DNA of 64,000 bases from Polaromonas sp. JS666 (GTDB taxonomy: Bacteria > Pseudomonadota > Gammaproteobacteria > Burkholderiales > Burkholderiaceae_C). Within the stretch, counting starts at the first letter, position 1, and each line of letters opens with the position of its first letter. This document shows positions 37,130 to 47,965 of the stretch, piece by piece. The notes under the pieces are model-generated. The model saw nothing but the letters and a program-made list of their open reading frames with translations, had not been told where the DNA came from and ran no database searches. The stretch spans positions 66,496 to 130,495 of the forward strand of contig NZ_FNHX01000002.1 in NCBI RefSeq assembly GCF_900103405.1. The letters are read 5' to 3'. The position numbers were made by a program, and so were the translations under genes.

Positions 37130-37161
37130 AAAAAGCCGCCCTGGTTTCAAGGCGGCTTTTT
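37130..37161. terminator. Bidirectional intrinsic terminator after bcp
   Basis: AAAAAGCCGCC (37130-37140), 10-base loop, GGCGGCTTTTT (37151-37161): 11 bp including the A/T arms. Lies 97 bases after bcp and 41 bases before the phoH-family start. Confidence 0.75.
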
Positions 37162-37201
37162 CGCTTCTGGAACCCCTCTTTTTTAGAGAGTTTTAAGCAC
37201 T

Positions 37202-38881
37202 ATGCCCCTCCCCCCCGCCCCGACCAAACGTGCCGCCCTGCTCTCGCCTGATGCGCTCGACGCGCCCGCCCGCTCGCCTTCGAAAGTCGCCCGGAAAACG
37301 GAGCGTACCGAATCCGCCCAGAAACCCCCGGTAATGGACCTGTTTGACAGCCGCGCGGCAGGAGAAGGCAGCCACCCGGTGGCCTTCAAAGGCAAAGAGC
37401 CTTCCAACCCAGACAGAACGCCTGCAAACAGCCGTAAAAAAGAGAGCATTGCCCTGCCCGAGCCGGTCAAGCCAAAAAAGCCCAAACGCACCGGCCCAGC
37501 CAAGCTGTTCGTGCTGGACACCAATGTGCTGATGCACGACCCGATGTGCCTGTTCCGCTTCGAGGAACATGACATCTTCCTGCCCATGATCGTGCTCGAA
37601 GAGCTCGACGGCCATAAAAAGGGCATGACCGAGGTGGCGCGCAACGCCCGCCAGACCAGCCGCACGCTGGACGCGCTGGCAGGCGCCCAGGGCGCCGATA
37701 TCGGCAAGGGCCTGAAGCTGGACACCACCGGCCACCCTGAAGCGGGCGGCAGCCTGTTTTTCCAGACCAAGCCGCTCGACTACACGCTGCCCATGAGCCT
37801 GCCGCAGGGCAAGGCCGACAACCAGATCCTGGGCGTGGTCGAGGCCCTGCGCAAGGAATATGCGCCGCGCGAGGTGGTCCTGGTGTCCAAGGACATCAAT
37901 ATGCGCGTCAAGGCGCGCGCCCTGGGCCTGGCGACCGACGACTACCAGAACGACAAAACCCTGGAAGACGGCGACCTGCTGTATTCCGGTTCGCTGGCCC
38001 TGCCCGCGGATTTCTGGACACGCCAGAGCAAGACCATCGAAAGCTGGCAGCAAGGCAGCCACACCTTCTACCGCATCACCGGCCCCATTGTGGGCAGCCT
38101 GCTGATCAACCAGTTTGTGTTCTTTGAGGCCCCTGGCGAGCCGCCGCTGTATGCCCGTGTGACGGAAATCCGGGCGAAAACCGCGGTGCTCAAGACCCTG
38201 AAGGACTACAACCACCTCAAAAACGCCGTCTGGGGCGTCACCACGCGCAACCGCGAGCAAAATTTCGCCATGAACCTGCTGATGGACCCCGAAGTCGACT
38301 TCGTCACGCTGGCCGGCACGGCGGGCACCGGCAAGACGCTGATGGCGCTGGCCAGCGGCCTCACGCAGGTGCTCGACGACCGGCGCTACACCGAAATCAT
38401 CATGACGCGGGCCACGGTCAGCGTCGGCGAGGACATCGGCTTCCTGCCCGGCACCGAAGAGGAAAAAATGGGCCCCTGGATGGGTGCGCTGGACGACAAC
38501 CTCGAAGTGCTGGGTAAGACCGACAGCGGTTCTGGCGAATGGGGCCGCGCCGCCACCAACGAGCTGATCCGCTCGCGCATCAAGGTCAAAAGCATGAACT
38601 TTATGCGCGGCCGTACCTTTCTGAACAAGTACGTCATCATCGACGAGGCGCAAAACCTGACGCCCAAGCAGATGAAAACGTTGATCACGCGGGCCGGCCC
38701 GGGCACCAAGATCATCTGCATGGGCAACCTGGCGCAGATTGACACGCCCTACCTGACCGAAGGCTCCTCGGGCATGACCTTTGCCGTGGACCGCTTCAAA
38801 GGCTGGCCGCATGGCGGGCACATCACGCTGGCGCGCGGCGAGCGTTCACGCCTGGCTGATTTCGCGAGCGAAGTGCTCTAA
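37202..38881 (+). CDS. PIN domain-PhoH family ATPase
   Basis: 559 residues. Basic, disordered N-terminal tail (1-95), then a PIN nuclease-like domain beginning LFVLDTNVLMHDP (Asp106) with LEELDGHKKG, then the PhoH ATPase domain with Walker A GTAGTGKT (Lys378) and Walker B KYVIIDEAQNLTPKQ. This PIN-PhoH (YlaK/PhoH2) architecture is implicated in RNA unwinding and cleavage; its physiological target is unknown. Ends at a strong shared terminator. Confidence 0.92.
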   Translation: MPLPPAPTKRAALLSPDALDAPARSPSKVARKTERTESAQKPPVMDLFDSRAAGEGSHPVAFKGKEPSNPDRTPANSRKKESIALPEPVKPKKPKRTGPAKLFVLDTNVLMHDPMCLFRFEEHDIFLPMIVLEELDGHKKGMTEVARNARQTSRTLDALAGAQGADIGKGLKLDTTGHPEAGGSLFFQTKPLDYTLPMSLPQGKADNQILGVVEALRKEYAPREVVLVSKDINMRVKARALGLATDDYQNDKTLEDGDLLYSGSLALPADFWTRQSKTIESWQQGSHTFYRITGPIVGSLLINQFVFFEAPGEPPLYARVTEIRAKTAVLKTLKDYNHLKNAVWGVTTRNREQNFAMNLLMDPEVDFVTLAGTAGTGKTLMALASGLTQVLDDRRYTEIIMTRATVSVGEDIGFLPGTEEEKMGPWMGALDDNLEVLGKTDSGSGEWGRAATNELIRSRIKVKSMNFMRGRTFLNKYVIIDEAQNLTPKQMKTLITRAGPGTKIICMGNLAQIDTPYLTEGSSGMTFAVDRFKGWPHGGHITLARGERSRLADFASEVL

Positions 38882-38906
38882 GTCCGCGAAAAAACGGCGC
38901 CCAATG

Positions 38907-38939
38907 AAAAAAGGCCAAGTCGCAAGACTTGGCCTTTTT
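38907..38939. terminator. Bidirectional terminator between phoH-family gene and tRNA-Val
   Basis: AAAAAAGGCCAAGTC (38907-38921), GCAA loop, GACTTGGCCTTTTT (38926-38939). The 9-bp GC-rich stem has an A-run on one side and a T-run on the other, serving the plus-strand ATPase gene and the minus-strand tRNA. Confidence 0.85.
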
Positions 38940-38952
38940 CTTCGTCAAATTC

Positions 38953-39027
38953 TGGTGGGCGGTGCAAGTTTCGAACTTGCGACCCCTGCAGTGTGAATGC
39001 AGTGCTCTACCCCTGAGCTAACCGCCC
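38953..39027 (-). tRNA. tRNA-Val (anticodon CAC)
   Basis: 75 nt. Acceptor stem GGGCGG(T)/(A)CCGCCC, D-loop TAGCTCAGGGGTAGAGC, anticodon stem CTGCA/TGCAG with loop TTCACAC (anticodon CAC at positions 34-36), T-arm with TTCGAA, and encoded CCA end. It lies directly downstream of dnaQ and before a bidirectional terminator. Confidence 0.95.
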
Positions 39028-39098
39028 TATCGGTCAGCCTATGATTATATGGTGTTTTGGGCCATTTTTCCGACCCACCTCCGGAATTGCGTCTCAGT

Positions 39099-39806
39099 TC
39101 AGGCCGCCAGGGCGCGCCAGACCGTTTTTCCCTTGCTCGCCTTGTCGATCCCGGCCAGCAATTTTTCATGTTCGGCGGCTTCCTGCTCATTGGCCGCCAG
39201 CAAAGGCAGTTCAAACAGGCTCAGGTCTATCTGCGGTACGTTGTTGTCGCCCTCCTGGGCCGCATCGCCCACATCCATGACCAGCGCGTTCTGCCCACGG
39301 GTCAGGTTGATGTAGACGTCGGCCAGCAGTTCAGCATCCAGCAAGGCGCCGTGCAGGGTACGGCCTGAATTGTCGACCTCCAGCCGGTCGCACAGAGCGT
39401 CCAGCGAGTTGCGTTTGCCCGGAAACAGCTCCTTGGCCATCATCAGGCTGTCGGTGACCTTGGCCACGCAATGCTTGATGGGCGGGCGGCCTATGAGTTC
39501 GAGTTCCTTGTTGAGGAAGCTCACGTCAAAGGGCGCGTTGTGGATGATGATCTCGGCGTCCTGCAGGTATTCCAGCAGCTCGTCGGCCACGGCGGCGAAC
39601 TTGGGCTTGTCCTTCAGGAACTCGTTGCTGATGCCGTGGACCTTGAGCGCGTCCTCATGGCTGTCGCGCTCGGGGTTCAGGTAGAAGTGGCGATTGTTGC
39701 CGGTGAGCTTGCGGGCCACCAACTCCACACAGCCGATTTCGATGATGCGGTCGCCGTTTTCGGCGGAAAGACCGGTGGTTTCGGTGTCAAGAACGATTTG
39801 GCGCAT
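39099..39806 (-). CDS. dnaQ: DNA polymerase III epsilon subunit (3'-5' exonuclease)
   Basis: 235 residues. Exo I Asp7/Glu9 (QIVLDTETTGL), Exo II Asp94 (NAPFDVSFL), Exo III His152/Asp157 (LHGALLDAELLADVY): all proofreading residues present. The C-terminal tail (about 180-235) would bind the alpha subunit. Not paired with rnhA, unlike in E. coli. Followed by tRNA-Val. Confidence 0.95.
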   Translation of the reverse strand: MRQIVLDTETTGLSAENGDRIIEIGCVELVARKLTGNNRHFYLNPERDSHEDALKVHGISNEFLKDKPKFAAVADELLEYLQDAEIIIHNAPFDVSFLNKELELIGRPPIKHCVAKVTDSLMMAKELFPGKRNSLDALCDRLEVDNSGRTLHGALLDAELLADVYINLTRGQNALVMDVGDAAQEGDNNVPQIDLSLFELPLLAANEQEAAEHEKLLAGIDKASKGKTVWRALAA

Positions 39807-39860
39807 GGCTCGATTATCGCCTCCGCGCAGGGCCGCCCACGCCCGGTTTTCCCCGAAAAC

Positions 39861-40199
39861 TCAGTGGTTTTCCTTGGCGTGGTTGATGGAGTATTTGGGT
39901 ATTTCCACCGTCACGTCGGTCTGGGCCAGCACGGCCTGGCAGCTCAGGCGCGAATTGGGCTCCAGGCCCCAGGCGCGGTCCAGCAGGTCTTCCTCGTTTT
40001 CGTCGAGCTCGTTGAGCGAGTCGAAGCCCTCGCGCACGACAACGTGGCAGGTGGTGCAGGCGCAGCTCAAGTCGCAGGCGTGCTCGATGTTGATCTTGTT
40101 GTCGAGCAGGGCTTCGCAGATCGAGGTGCCGGCCGGCGCGCTGATTTCAGCGCCCTGCGGGCAGTATTCGGGGTGAGGCAGTATTTTGATGATGGGCAT
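39861..40199 (-). CDS. fdx: ISC-type [2Fe-2S] ferredoxin
   Basis: 112 residues from ATG 40199. Cluster ligands Cys42, Cys48, Cys51 and Cys87 (EHACDLSCACTTCHVVV, SRLSCQAVL), with Cys46 as in E. coli Fdx. Supplies electrons for Fe-S cluster assembly on IscU. Last gene of the isc operon. Confidence 0.95.
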   Translation of the reverse strand: MPIIKILPHPEYCPQGAEISAPAGTSICEALLDNKINIEHACDLSCACTTCHVVVREGFDSLNELDENEEDLLDRAWGLEPNSRLSCQAVLAQTDVTVEIPKYSINHAKENH

Positions 40200-40219
40200 G
40201 GTTGTCTCAGTCAGTCGGC

Positions 40220-42082
40220 TCAAACCGCCTCGATGTTTTTACCGGCCAGGGCTTGTTTGATGCCCCGGTTCATGCGCTGGGCGGCGAAGGCCTCTGTGCC
40301 TTTGGCCAGGGCCTGGGTGGCTGCCTCTATCGCGGCCGCGTCGCCGTGCGCGCGCGTGTCGGCCAGGCCGGTGATCAGGCTGTCGATCTGTGCGCGTTCA
40401 GGAGGGCTCAGCAGGTCGGCATCCGCGGCCAGCGCGCTTTGTGTGGCCAGGATCATGCGGTCCGCATCGACTTTGGCCTCAGCCAGGGCGCGGGCATTCA
40501 TGTCCTGCTGGGCGGTCGAAAAACTGTCCTGCAGCATGCGCGCGATGTCTTCGTCGGACAGGCCGTAGGAAGGCTTCACGTCAATGCGCGCCTCGACACC
40601 GCTGACCTGCTCTTTCGCGTTGACGCTGAGCAGGCCGTCGGCATCGACCGTAAAAGTCACGCGGATGCGCGCGGCGCCGGCCACCATGGGCGGAATGCCG
40701 CGCAATTCGAAGCGGGCCAGGCTGCGGCAGTCGGCCACCAGGTCGCGCTCGCCCTGCACCACATGCAGGGCCAGGGCGGTCTGGCCGTCCTGGTAGGTGG
40801 TGAAGTCCTGCGCCATGGCCGTGGGAATGGTCTGGTTGCGCGGCACGATGCGTTCGACCAGCCCGCCCATGGTCTCTATGCCCAGCGACAGCGGAATCAC
40901 ATCCAGCAAGAGCAACTCATCACCGGTGTTGTTGCCGGCCAGCTGGTTGGCGGAAATGGCCGCGCCCAGCGCCACCACTTCGTCGGGATTGAGGTTGACC
41001 AGCGGCTCACGGCCGAAGAAACTGGCCACCGCCTTGCGCACCTGAGGCATGCGCGTGGAGCCCCCCACCAGCACCGCGCCCTGGATGTCTTCCTTGGCCA
41101 GCCTGGCATCGCGCAGCGCCTTGCGGACGGCTGCCAGCGTGCGCTGGGTCAGATGGGCCGTCGCGGTTTCGAAGTCTTCGGCCTTCATCTCGAAGTTGAC
41201 AAGGGCCTTGGCCAGCTGCACCGAAAAAGGCACGGGATCGGCGGCCGACAGCGCTTCCTTGCAGTTTCGCGCGGTGCGCTGCAGGGCAGCTTTGTCCGCA
41301 GGCGTGAGGGTATCGGCCGCCAGGCCCGCCTTGGCCAGCACCCAGTCGACCAGCGCGCGGTCGTAGTCGTCACCGCCGAGCGCCGAATCGCCGCCGGTCG
41401 CCACCACCTCGAAAACGCCTTGCGTCAGGCGCAGGATGGAAATATCGAAAGTACCGCCGCCCAGGTCGTAGACGGCGTAAACGCCTTCGCTGGCGTTGTC
41501 CAGGCCGTAGGCAATCGCGGCCGCCGTGGGTTCATTGAGCAGGCGCAGCACATTCAGGCCCGCCAGTTGCGCGGCGTCTTTGGTGGCCTGGCGCTGGGCG
41601 TCATCGAAGTAAGCCGGCACGGTGATCACGGCGCCGTAGATGTCGTCGTTAAAGGTGTCTTCGGCGCGGTAGCGCAGCGTGGCCAGGATCTCGGCGCTGA
41701 TCTCGACCGGGCTTTTCTCGCCGGCAACGGTCTGCAGCGTGACCATGCCCGGCTTGTCGTTGAGCTCGTAAGGCAGCTGGGTACGGCTGCCGATGTCGTC
41801 AATGCCGCGCCCCATCAGGCGCTTGACCGAAGAAATGGTATTGCGCGGGTCCTCGACCTGCGCCGCCAGGGCCTCATAGCCGATCTGGCGCTTGTCGCCC
41901 TCCAGATAGCGCACCACGCTGGGCAGCAGCACCCTTCCCTGCTCGTCCGGCAGGCATTCGGACACGCCGTTGCGCACGCTGGCGACCAGCGAGTGTGTGG
42001 TGCCCAGGTCGATGCCGATCGCAATGCGCCGCTGGTGCGGGTCGGGCGTCTGGCCGGGTTCGGAGATTTGCAGGAGTGCCAT
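40220..42082 (-). CDS. hscA: Fe-S assembly Hsp70 chaperone HscA
   Basis: 620 residues. ATPase domain with [31 protein letters not shown] and [16 protein letters not shown], and a C-terminal substrate domain with helical lid. HscA binds the LPPVK motif of IscU and, with HscB, drives cluster transfer. Between hscB and fdx. Confidence 0.97.
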   Translation of the reverse strand: MALLQISEPGQTPDPHQRRIAIGIDLGTTHSLVASVRNGVSECLPDEQGRVLLPSVVRYLEGDKRQIGYEALAAQVEDPRNTISSVKRLMGRGIDDIGSRTQLPYELNDKPGMVTLQTVAGEKSPVEISAEILATLRYRAEDTFNDDIYGAVITVPAYFDDAQRQATKDAAQLAGLNVLRLLNEPTAAAIAYGLDNASEGVYAVYDLGGGTFDISILRLTQGVFEVVATGGDSALGGDDYDRALVDWVLAKAGLAADTLTPADKAALQRTARNCKEALSAADPVPFSVQLAKALVNFEMKAEDFETATAHLTQRTLAAVRKALRDARLAKEDIQGAVLVGGSTRMPQVRKAVASFFGREPLVNLNPDEVVALGAAISANQLAGNNTGDELLLLDVIPLSLGIETMGGLVERIVPRNQTIPTAMAQDFTTYQDGQTALALHVVQGERDLVADCRSLARFELRGIPPMVAGAARIRVTFTVDADGLLSVNAKEQVSGVEARIDVKPSYGLSDEDIARMLQDSFSTAQQDMNARALAEAKVDADRMILATQSALAADADLLSPPERAQIDSLITGLADTRAHGDAAAIEAATQALAKGTEAFAAQRMNRGIKQALAGKNIEAV

Positions 42083-42124
42083 GCGTGCTTGTCGTACTTT
42101 TTCTGTAATGCCTTGAACAGGTTC

Positions 42125-42643
42125 CTATTGTCCCAGCAGGTCGATGCGCGCATCGACTTCGCTGGCAAAGCGCTCAATAAACATAAGGCTTCTGACCTGC
42201 CGGGCGGCCGCGGGAAAGTCCCTGTCCACGTCCAGCAATTGCGCTATTTTTGACAGCTTCTCGCGCCCACTCGACATCGCCTGCGAGGCGATTTCTTCAA
42301 AATCCTCGGCGGTCTCGGCCTCATCCAGCGCTTCGCGCCACTGCATCTGCTGCACCAGGAAATCGTGCGGCATGGCGGTGTTTTTCTCGGCGTCGATGGG
42401 CGCGCCATTGAGCTCACACAGATAGCTCGCCCGCTTCAGCGGGTCCTTCAGGCGCTGGTAGGCCTCATTGATGCGCACCGACCACTGCATGGCCACACGC
42501 TGCGCCGCCGCGCCCTGGGCAGCGAACTTGTCGGGGTGCGCCTCGCGCTGCAGGTCCTTCCAGCGCGCGTCCAGCGCGGCGCGATCCTGCGCGAAACGCT
42601 GGGGCACGCCGAAAAGCTCGAAATCAGTGGATTGAAGGTTCAT
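42125..42643 (-). CDS. hscB: Fe-S assembly J-domain co-chaperone HscB
   Basis: 172 residues. J domain residues 1-75 with HPD at 36-38 (REAHPDKFAAQG), C-terminal three-helix domain that binds IscU. Starts seven bases after an intrinsic terminator-like hairpin that follows iscA, which may lower its expression relative to iscRSUA. Confidence 0.95.
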   Translation of the reverse strand: MNLQSTDFELFGVPQRFAQDRAALDARWKDLQREAHPDKFAAQGAAAQRVAMQWSVRINEAYQRLKDPLKRASYLCELNGAPIDAEKNTAMPHDFLVQQMQWREALDEAETAEDFEEIASQAMSSGREKLSKIAQLLDVDRDFPAAARQVRSLMFIERFASEVDARIDLLGQ

Positions 42644-42649
42644 GCCGAG

Positions 42650-42683
42650 AAAAAGCCGCCAGCACCATCAGTGGAGGCGGCTT
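42650..42683 (-). terminator. Terminator-like hairpin inside the isc operon
   Basis: Minus strand: AAGCCGCC (42683-42676), 15-base loop, GGCGGCTTTTT (42660-42650): 8-bp GC-rich stem plus T5. It sits between iscA (ending 42720) and the hscB start at 42643, so some transcripts probably stop before hscBA-fdx. Confidence 0.6.
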
Positions 42684-42719
42684 GGGTAAGGGTGCGGCAC
42701 GCGTAAGACCGCCGGCCCG

Positions 42720-43043
42720 TCAAACCCGGAAACTTTCGCCGCAGCCGCAACGGTCACGCTCGTTGGGGTTGATGAACTTGAAACCTTCGTTCAAGCCTTC
42801 ACGCACAAAGTCCAGCTTGGTGCCGTCGATATAAGCCATGCTTTTCGGATCGACCAACACCTTGACACCGTTGTCTTCAAACACGACGTCCTCCGGCGCG
42901 ATCTCGTCGGCGTATTCCAGTTTGTAAGCCAGGCCGGAGCAGCCGGTGGTCTTGACGCCCAGGCGCACGCCAACACCTTTGCCGCGCTTAGTCATGTAGC
43001 GGGTCACGTGCCTTGCGGCTGCATCAGTGAGGGTTACGGACAT
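42720..43043 (-). CDS. iscA: A-type Fe-S carrier IscA
   Basis: 107 residues with the three ligand cysteines Cys35, Cys99 and Cys101 ([22 protein letters not shown]). Delivers iron or [4Fe-4S] clusters to apo-proteins. Between iscU and hscB. Confidence 0.96.
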   Translation of the reverse strand: MSVTLTDAAARHVTRYMTKRGKGVGVRLGVKTTGCSGLAYKLEYADEIAPEDVVFEDNGVKVLVDPKSMAYIDGTKLDFVREGLNEGFKFINPNERDRCGCGESFRV

Positions 43044-43089
43044 TTAAATCACTCGGAAATGAAACAGCTGACGGGTAACGCGGTTTTGA

Positions 43090-43476
43090 TCAGTGCGCGT
43101 GCTTTTGTTTGTAGTCGTTCACGGCGGCCTTGATGGCGTCTTCGGCCAGGATGGAGCAGTGAATCTTGACCGGCGGCAAGGCCAGCTCTTCGGCGATCGC
43201 GCTGTTCTTGATGCTGGCCGCTTCGTCCAGCGTCTTGCCCTTGACCCATTCGGTCACGAGCGAGCTGGAAGCGATAGCGGAACCGCAGCCGTAAGTCTTG
43301 AAGCGTGCATCCTCGATCACGCCCGTCACCGGGTTGACCTTGATCTGCAGCTTCATCACGTCGCCGCAAGCCGGCGCGCCGACCATGCCGGTGCCTACCG
43401 ATTCGTCGCCCTTTTCAAAGGAGCCGACGTTGCGGGGGTTTTCGTAGTGGTCCACCACTTTTTCGCTGTATGCCAT
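43090..43476 (-). CDS. iscU: Fe-S cluster scaffold IscU
   Basis: 128 residues from ATG 43476. Cluster ligands Cys37, Cys64 and Cys107 with Asp39 (GAPACGDVMKL, TYGCGSAIASSS, KIHCSILAED), and HscA-binding LPPVK at 100-104. Scaffold for de novo cluster assembly. Confidence 0.97.
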   Translation of the reverse strand: MAYSEKVVDHYENPRNVGSFEKGDESVGTGMVGAPACGDVMKLQIKVNPVTGVIEDARFKTYGCGSAIASSSLVTEWVKGKTLDEAASIKNSAIAEELALPPVKIHCSILAEDAIKAAVNDYKQKHAH

Positions 43477-43510
43477 TTTGTTTACCTCTTTAAGCTGTCG
43501 GGCGCGCTGC

Positions 43511-44728
43511 TCAGTGTGCAGCCCACTGGATGGTGGACAGGTCCACGCCATCCTTGAACATCTCCCACAGGGGAGACAGTTCGCGCAGTTTCGCCACGTT
43601 TTCCTTGATGGTGGCGACCGCGTAGTCAATTTCTTCTTCGGTGCTCCAGCGGCCAATCGTCATGCGAAGGCTGCTATGCGCCAGTTCGTCGCTGCGGCCC
43701 AGGGCGCGCAGCACATAGCTGGGCTCCAGGCTGGCCGAGGTGCAGGCCGAACCGCTGGACACCGCCAGGCCCTTGATGCCCATGATCAGCGACTCGCCCT
43801 CGACAAAGTTGAAGCTCATGTTCAGGTTGTGCGGCACGCGCTTGTCGGCGTGGCCGTTGAGGAACACTTCTTCGACGTCCTTGAGGCCGTTGAGCATGCG
43901 CTCGTGCAGGGCACGTATGCGCTTGTTCTCTTCGTGCATTTCGGCCTTGGCGATGCGGTAGGCCTCGCCCATGCCCACGCACTGGTGCGTGGGCAGCGTG
44001 CCCGAGCGCATGCCGCGCTCATGGCCGCCGCCGTGCATCTGAGCTTCCAGCCGCACGCGCGGCTTGCGGCGCACGTACAGGGCGCCTATGCCCTTGGGAC
44101 CGTAGGTCTTGTGCGAGGTCAAGCTCATCAGGTCGACCGGCAAGGTGGCCAGGTCGATGTCGATGCGGCCGGTCGCCTGGGCGGCGTCCACATGGAAGAT
44201 GATGCCTTTTTCACGGCACAGGGCGCCGATCGCCGGGATGTCCTGGATCACGCCGATTTCGTTGTTGACGAACATGACGCTGACCAGGATGGTGTCGGGG
44301 CGGATGGCGGCCTTGAGTGCTTCGAGGTCCAGCAGGCCGTCGGCCTGCACGTCCATATAAGTCACCTCAAAACCCTGGCGCTCCAACTCGCGGCAGGTGT
44401 CCAGCACGGCCTTGTGCTCGGTCTTGACCGTGATGATGTGCTTGCCCTTGGTCTTGTAGAAATGGGCCGCCCCTTTGAGCGCCAGGTTGTTGGACTCGGT
44501 CGCGCCGCTGGTCCAGACGATCTCGCGCGGGTCGGCGCCAATCAGGTCGGCGATCTGCCCGCGCGCCTTTTCGACCGCGGCTTCCGCCTCCCAGCCCCAG
44601 GCGTGGCTGCGCGAAGCGGGGTTGCCGAAGTGTTCGCGCAACCAGGGAATCATGGCGTCCACCACCCGCGGGTCGCAGGGGTTCGTGGCGCTGTAGTCCA
44701 TGTAAATGGGAAAGTGTGGGGTGTCCAT
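43511..44728 (-). CDS. iscS: Cysteine desulfurase IscS
   Basis: 405 residues. PLP lysine Lys207 ([12 protein letters not shown]) and catalytic persulfide Cys329 ([14 protein letters not shown]). Starts [20 protein letters not shown]. Provides sulfur to IscU and for tRNA thiolation. Second gene of the operon. Confidence 0.97.
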   Translation of the reverse strand: MDTPHFPIYMDYSATNPCDPRVVDAMIPWLREHFGNPASRSHAWGWEAEAAVEKARGQIADLIGADPREIVWTSGATESNNLALKGAAHFYKTKGKHIITVKTEHKAVLDTCRELERQGFEVTYMDVQADGLLDLEALKAAIRPDTILVSVMFVNNEIGVIQDIPAIGALCREKGIIFHVDAAQATGRIDIDLATLPVDLMSLTSHKTYGPKGIGALYVRRKPRVRLEAQMHGGGHERGMRSGTLPTHQCVGMGEAYRIAKAEMHEENKRIRALHERMLNGLKDVEEVFLNGHADKRVPHNLNMSFNFVEGESLIMGIKGLAVSSGSACTSASLEPSYVLRALGRSDELAHSSLRMTIGRWSTEEEIDYAVATIKENVAKLRELSPLWEMFKDGVDLSTIQWAAH

Positions 44729-44830
44729 GTGGCTAGCTCTTTTTATTCACGGGCTGGCTGGCAGCGCGATCCAAGGTCATGCAATCAGTTCACGAAGGGA
44801 TGGGGCCGGGCAAATGCCGGCCCGGCTCCA

Positions 44831-45367
44831 TCAGGATTTGGAGAACGCGTTGCCCAGTGCGAAGACCGAGTTGGGCGCATTCACGCGTACCGGCTTGACG
44901 GCCGGCGCCGTGAAGATGGCCTTCTTGACCTGCGGGGTGTTTTCGATCACCACGCCCTTGGCGAGCTGGTCTTCCACCAGTTTTTGCAGGGTCACGGAAT
45001 CCAGGAACTCCACCATGCGGCTGTTCAGCGATGCCCACAGTTCGTGCGTCATGCAGCGGCCGCCCTCGCCCAGGCAGTTTTCCTTGCCGCCGCACTGGGT
45101 AGCGTCGATCGGCTCGTCCACCGAGACAATGATGTCGGCCACGGTGATCTCCGAAGCCTTGCGGCCCAGGGTATAACCGCCGCCGGGACCCCGGGTGGAC
45201 TCCACCAGCTCATGGCGGCGCAGCTTGCCGAACAGCTGTTCGAGATAGGACAGGGAAATCTGTTGGCGCTGGCTGATAGCGGCCAAGGTGACCGGGCCGT
45301 TGTTCTGGCGCAGTCCCAAATCAATCATCGCAGTGACCGCAAAGCGGCCTTTGGTTGTGAGGCGCAT
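44831..45367 (-). CDS. iscR: Fe-S cluster-sensing regulator IscR
   Basis: 178 residues, Rrf2 family. Winged HTH at 1-65 ([19 protein letters not shown]), cluster ligands Cys92, Cys98, Cys105 and His108 ([20 protein letters not shown]). The third gap is one residue longer than in E. coli (92/98/104/107). The C-terminal tail extends to [11 protein letters not shown]. Holo-IscR represses its own operon through the type 1 site at 45495-45519. Confidence 0.96.
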   Translation of the reverse strand: MRLTTKGRFAVTAMIDLGLRQNNGPVTLAAISQRQQISLSYLEQLFGKLRRHELVESTRGPGGGYTLGRKASEITVADIIVSVDEPIDATQCGGKENCLGEGGRCMTHELWASLNSRMVEFLDSVTLQKLVEDQLAKGVVIENTPQVKKAIFTAPAVKPVRVNAPNSVFALGNAFSKS

Positions 45368-45494
45368 AACAAGCTCCTTTAAATGGCTTGACTGTCGTTT
45401 TCACCCTGCAAACTTGTGGCTTACAGGGAACTCTTCCTCCAGCCGCCCAGGTCAGTCAACCGGTATCGCGGGGGCTTTTTGTTGTTCTGGTATT

Positions 45495-45519
45495 GTTCTT
45501 GACTGTTTTCGTCAAGTTT
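45495..45519 (-). promoter_or_regulatory. IscR type 1 binding site and isc promoter -35
   Basis: The 25-base minus-strand element with core CTTGACGAAAACAGTCAAG matches the E. coli type 1 IscR consensus (ATASYYGACTRWWWYAGTCRRSTAT, from memory) at 21 of 25 positions. TTGACG inside it (45515-45510) is a good -35; the -10 (TACCAG region, 45492-45487) is weak, as in activated or repressed promoters. About 130 bases upstream of iscR. Confidence 0.7.
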
Positions 45520-45576
45520 AACACAAGCAGGGGTTTTCCCGCTGGGCGCCCCAAAAACATGAGGACTAACCCGTAG

Positions 45577-45621
45577 CCCCAGTCATCAAATGCACCGGTA
45601 TGGTGCATTTGATGACTGGGG
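45577..45621. repeat. Perfect 20-bp inverted repeat downstream of uvrB
   Basis: 45577-45596 is the exact reverse complement of 45602-45621, with a 5-base loop (GGTAT). It starts 11 bases past the uvrB stop. No T-run on either side, so it is not a standard terminator, though it could stabilise or end the uvrB transcript. Confidence 0.85.
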
Positions 45622-45632
45622 GACGTTTCAGC

Positions 45633-47756
<2,124 letters not shown>

Positions 47757-47965
47757 AAAACCTCGATCAAGCCCCGTTAAAATTCGGGGCAACCAAACAG
47801 AATACGACATTCGGCCGAAAATGGGAATTGCAATCCCCCATCGCCCTCCGACCGCCGTGTTGATACCTCTTGTAGCCTTTTTTCCGGTCAACTTGTGACC
47901 TAAATCTTTGACCTGAATCCCGTACCGTCGCTTTCGCCTTTTTTCACTTTTTCTGAGGATATTTC

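Noticed and set aside
40202..42253. A 683-codon plus-strand frame over hscA
   Set aside because: Antisense shadow of hscA; no recognisable domain.
43478..45382. A 634-codon plus-strand frame over iscS and iscR
   Set aside because: Antisense to two certain genes and without ribosome-binding site or domain.
47757..47965. Possible LexA box in the uvrB/tyrB divergent region
   Set aside because: No CTG-N10-CAG element with acceptable match was found on either strand by eye.
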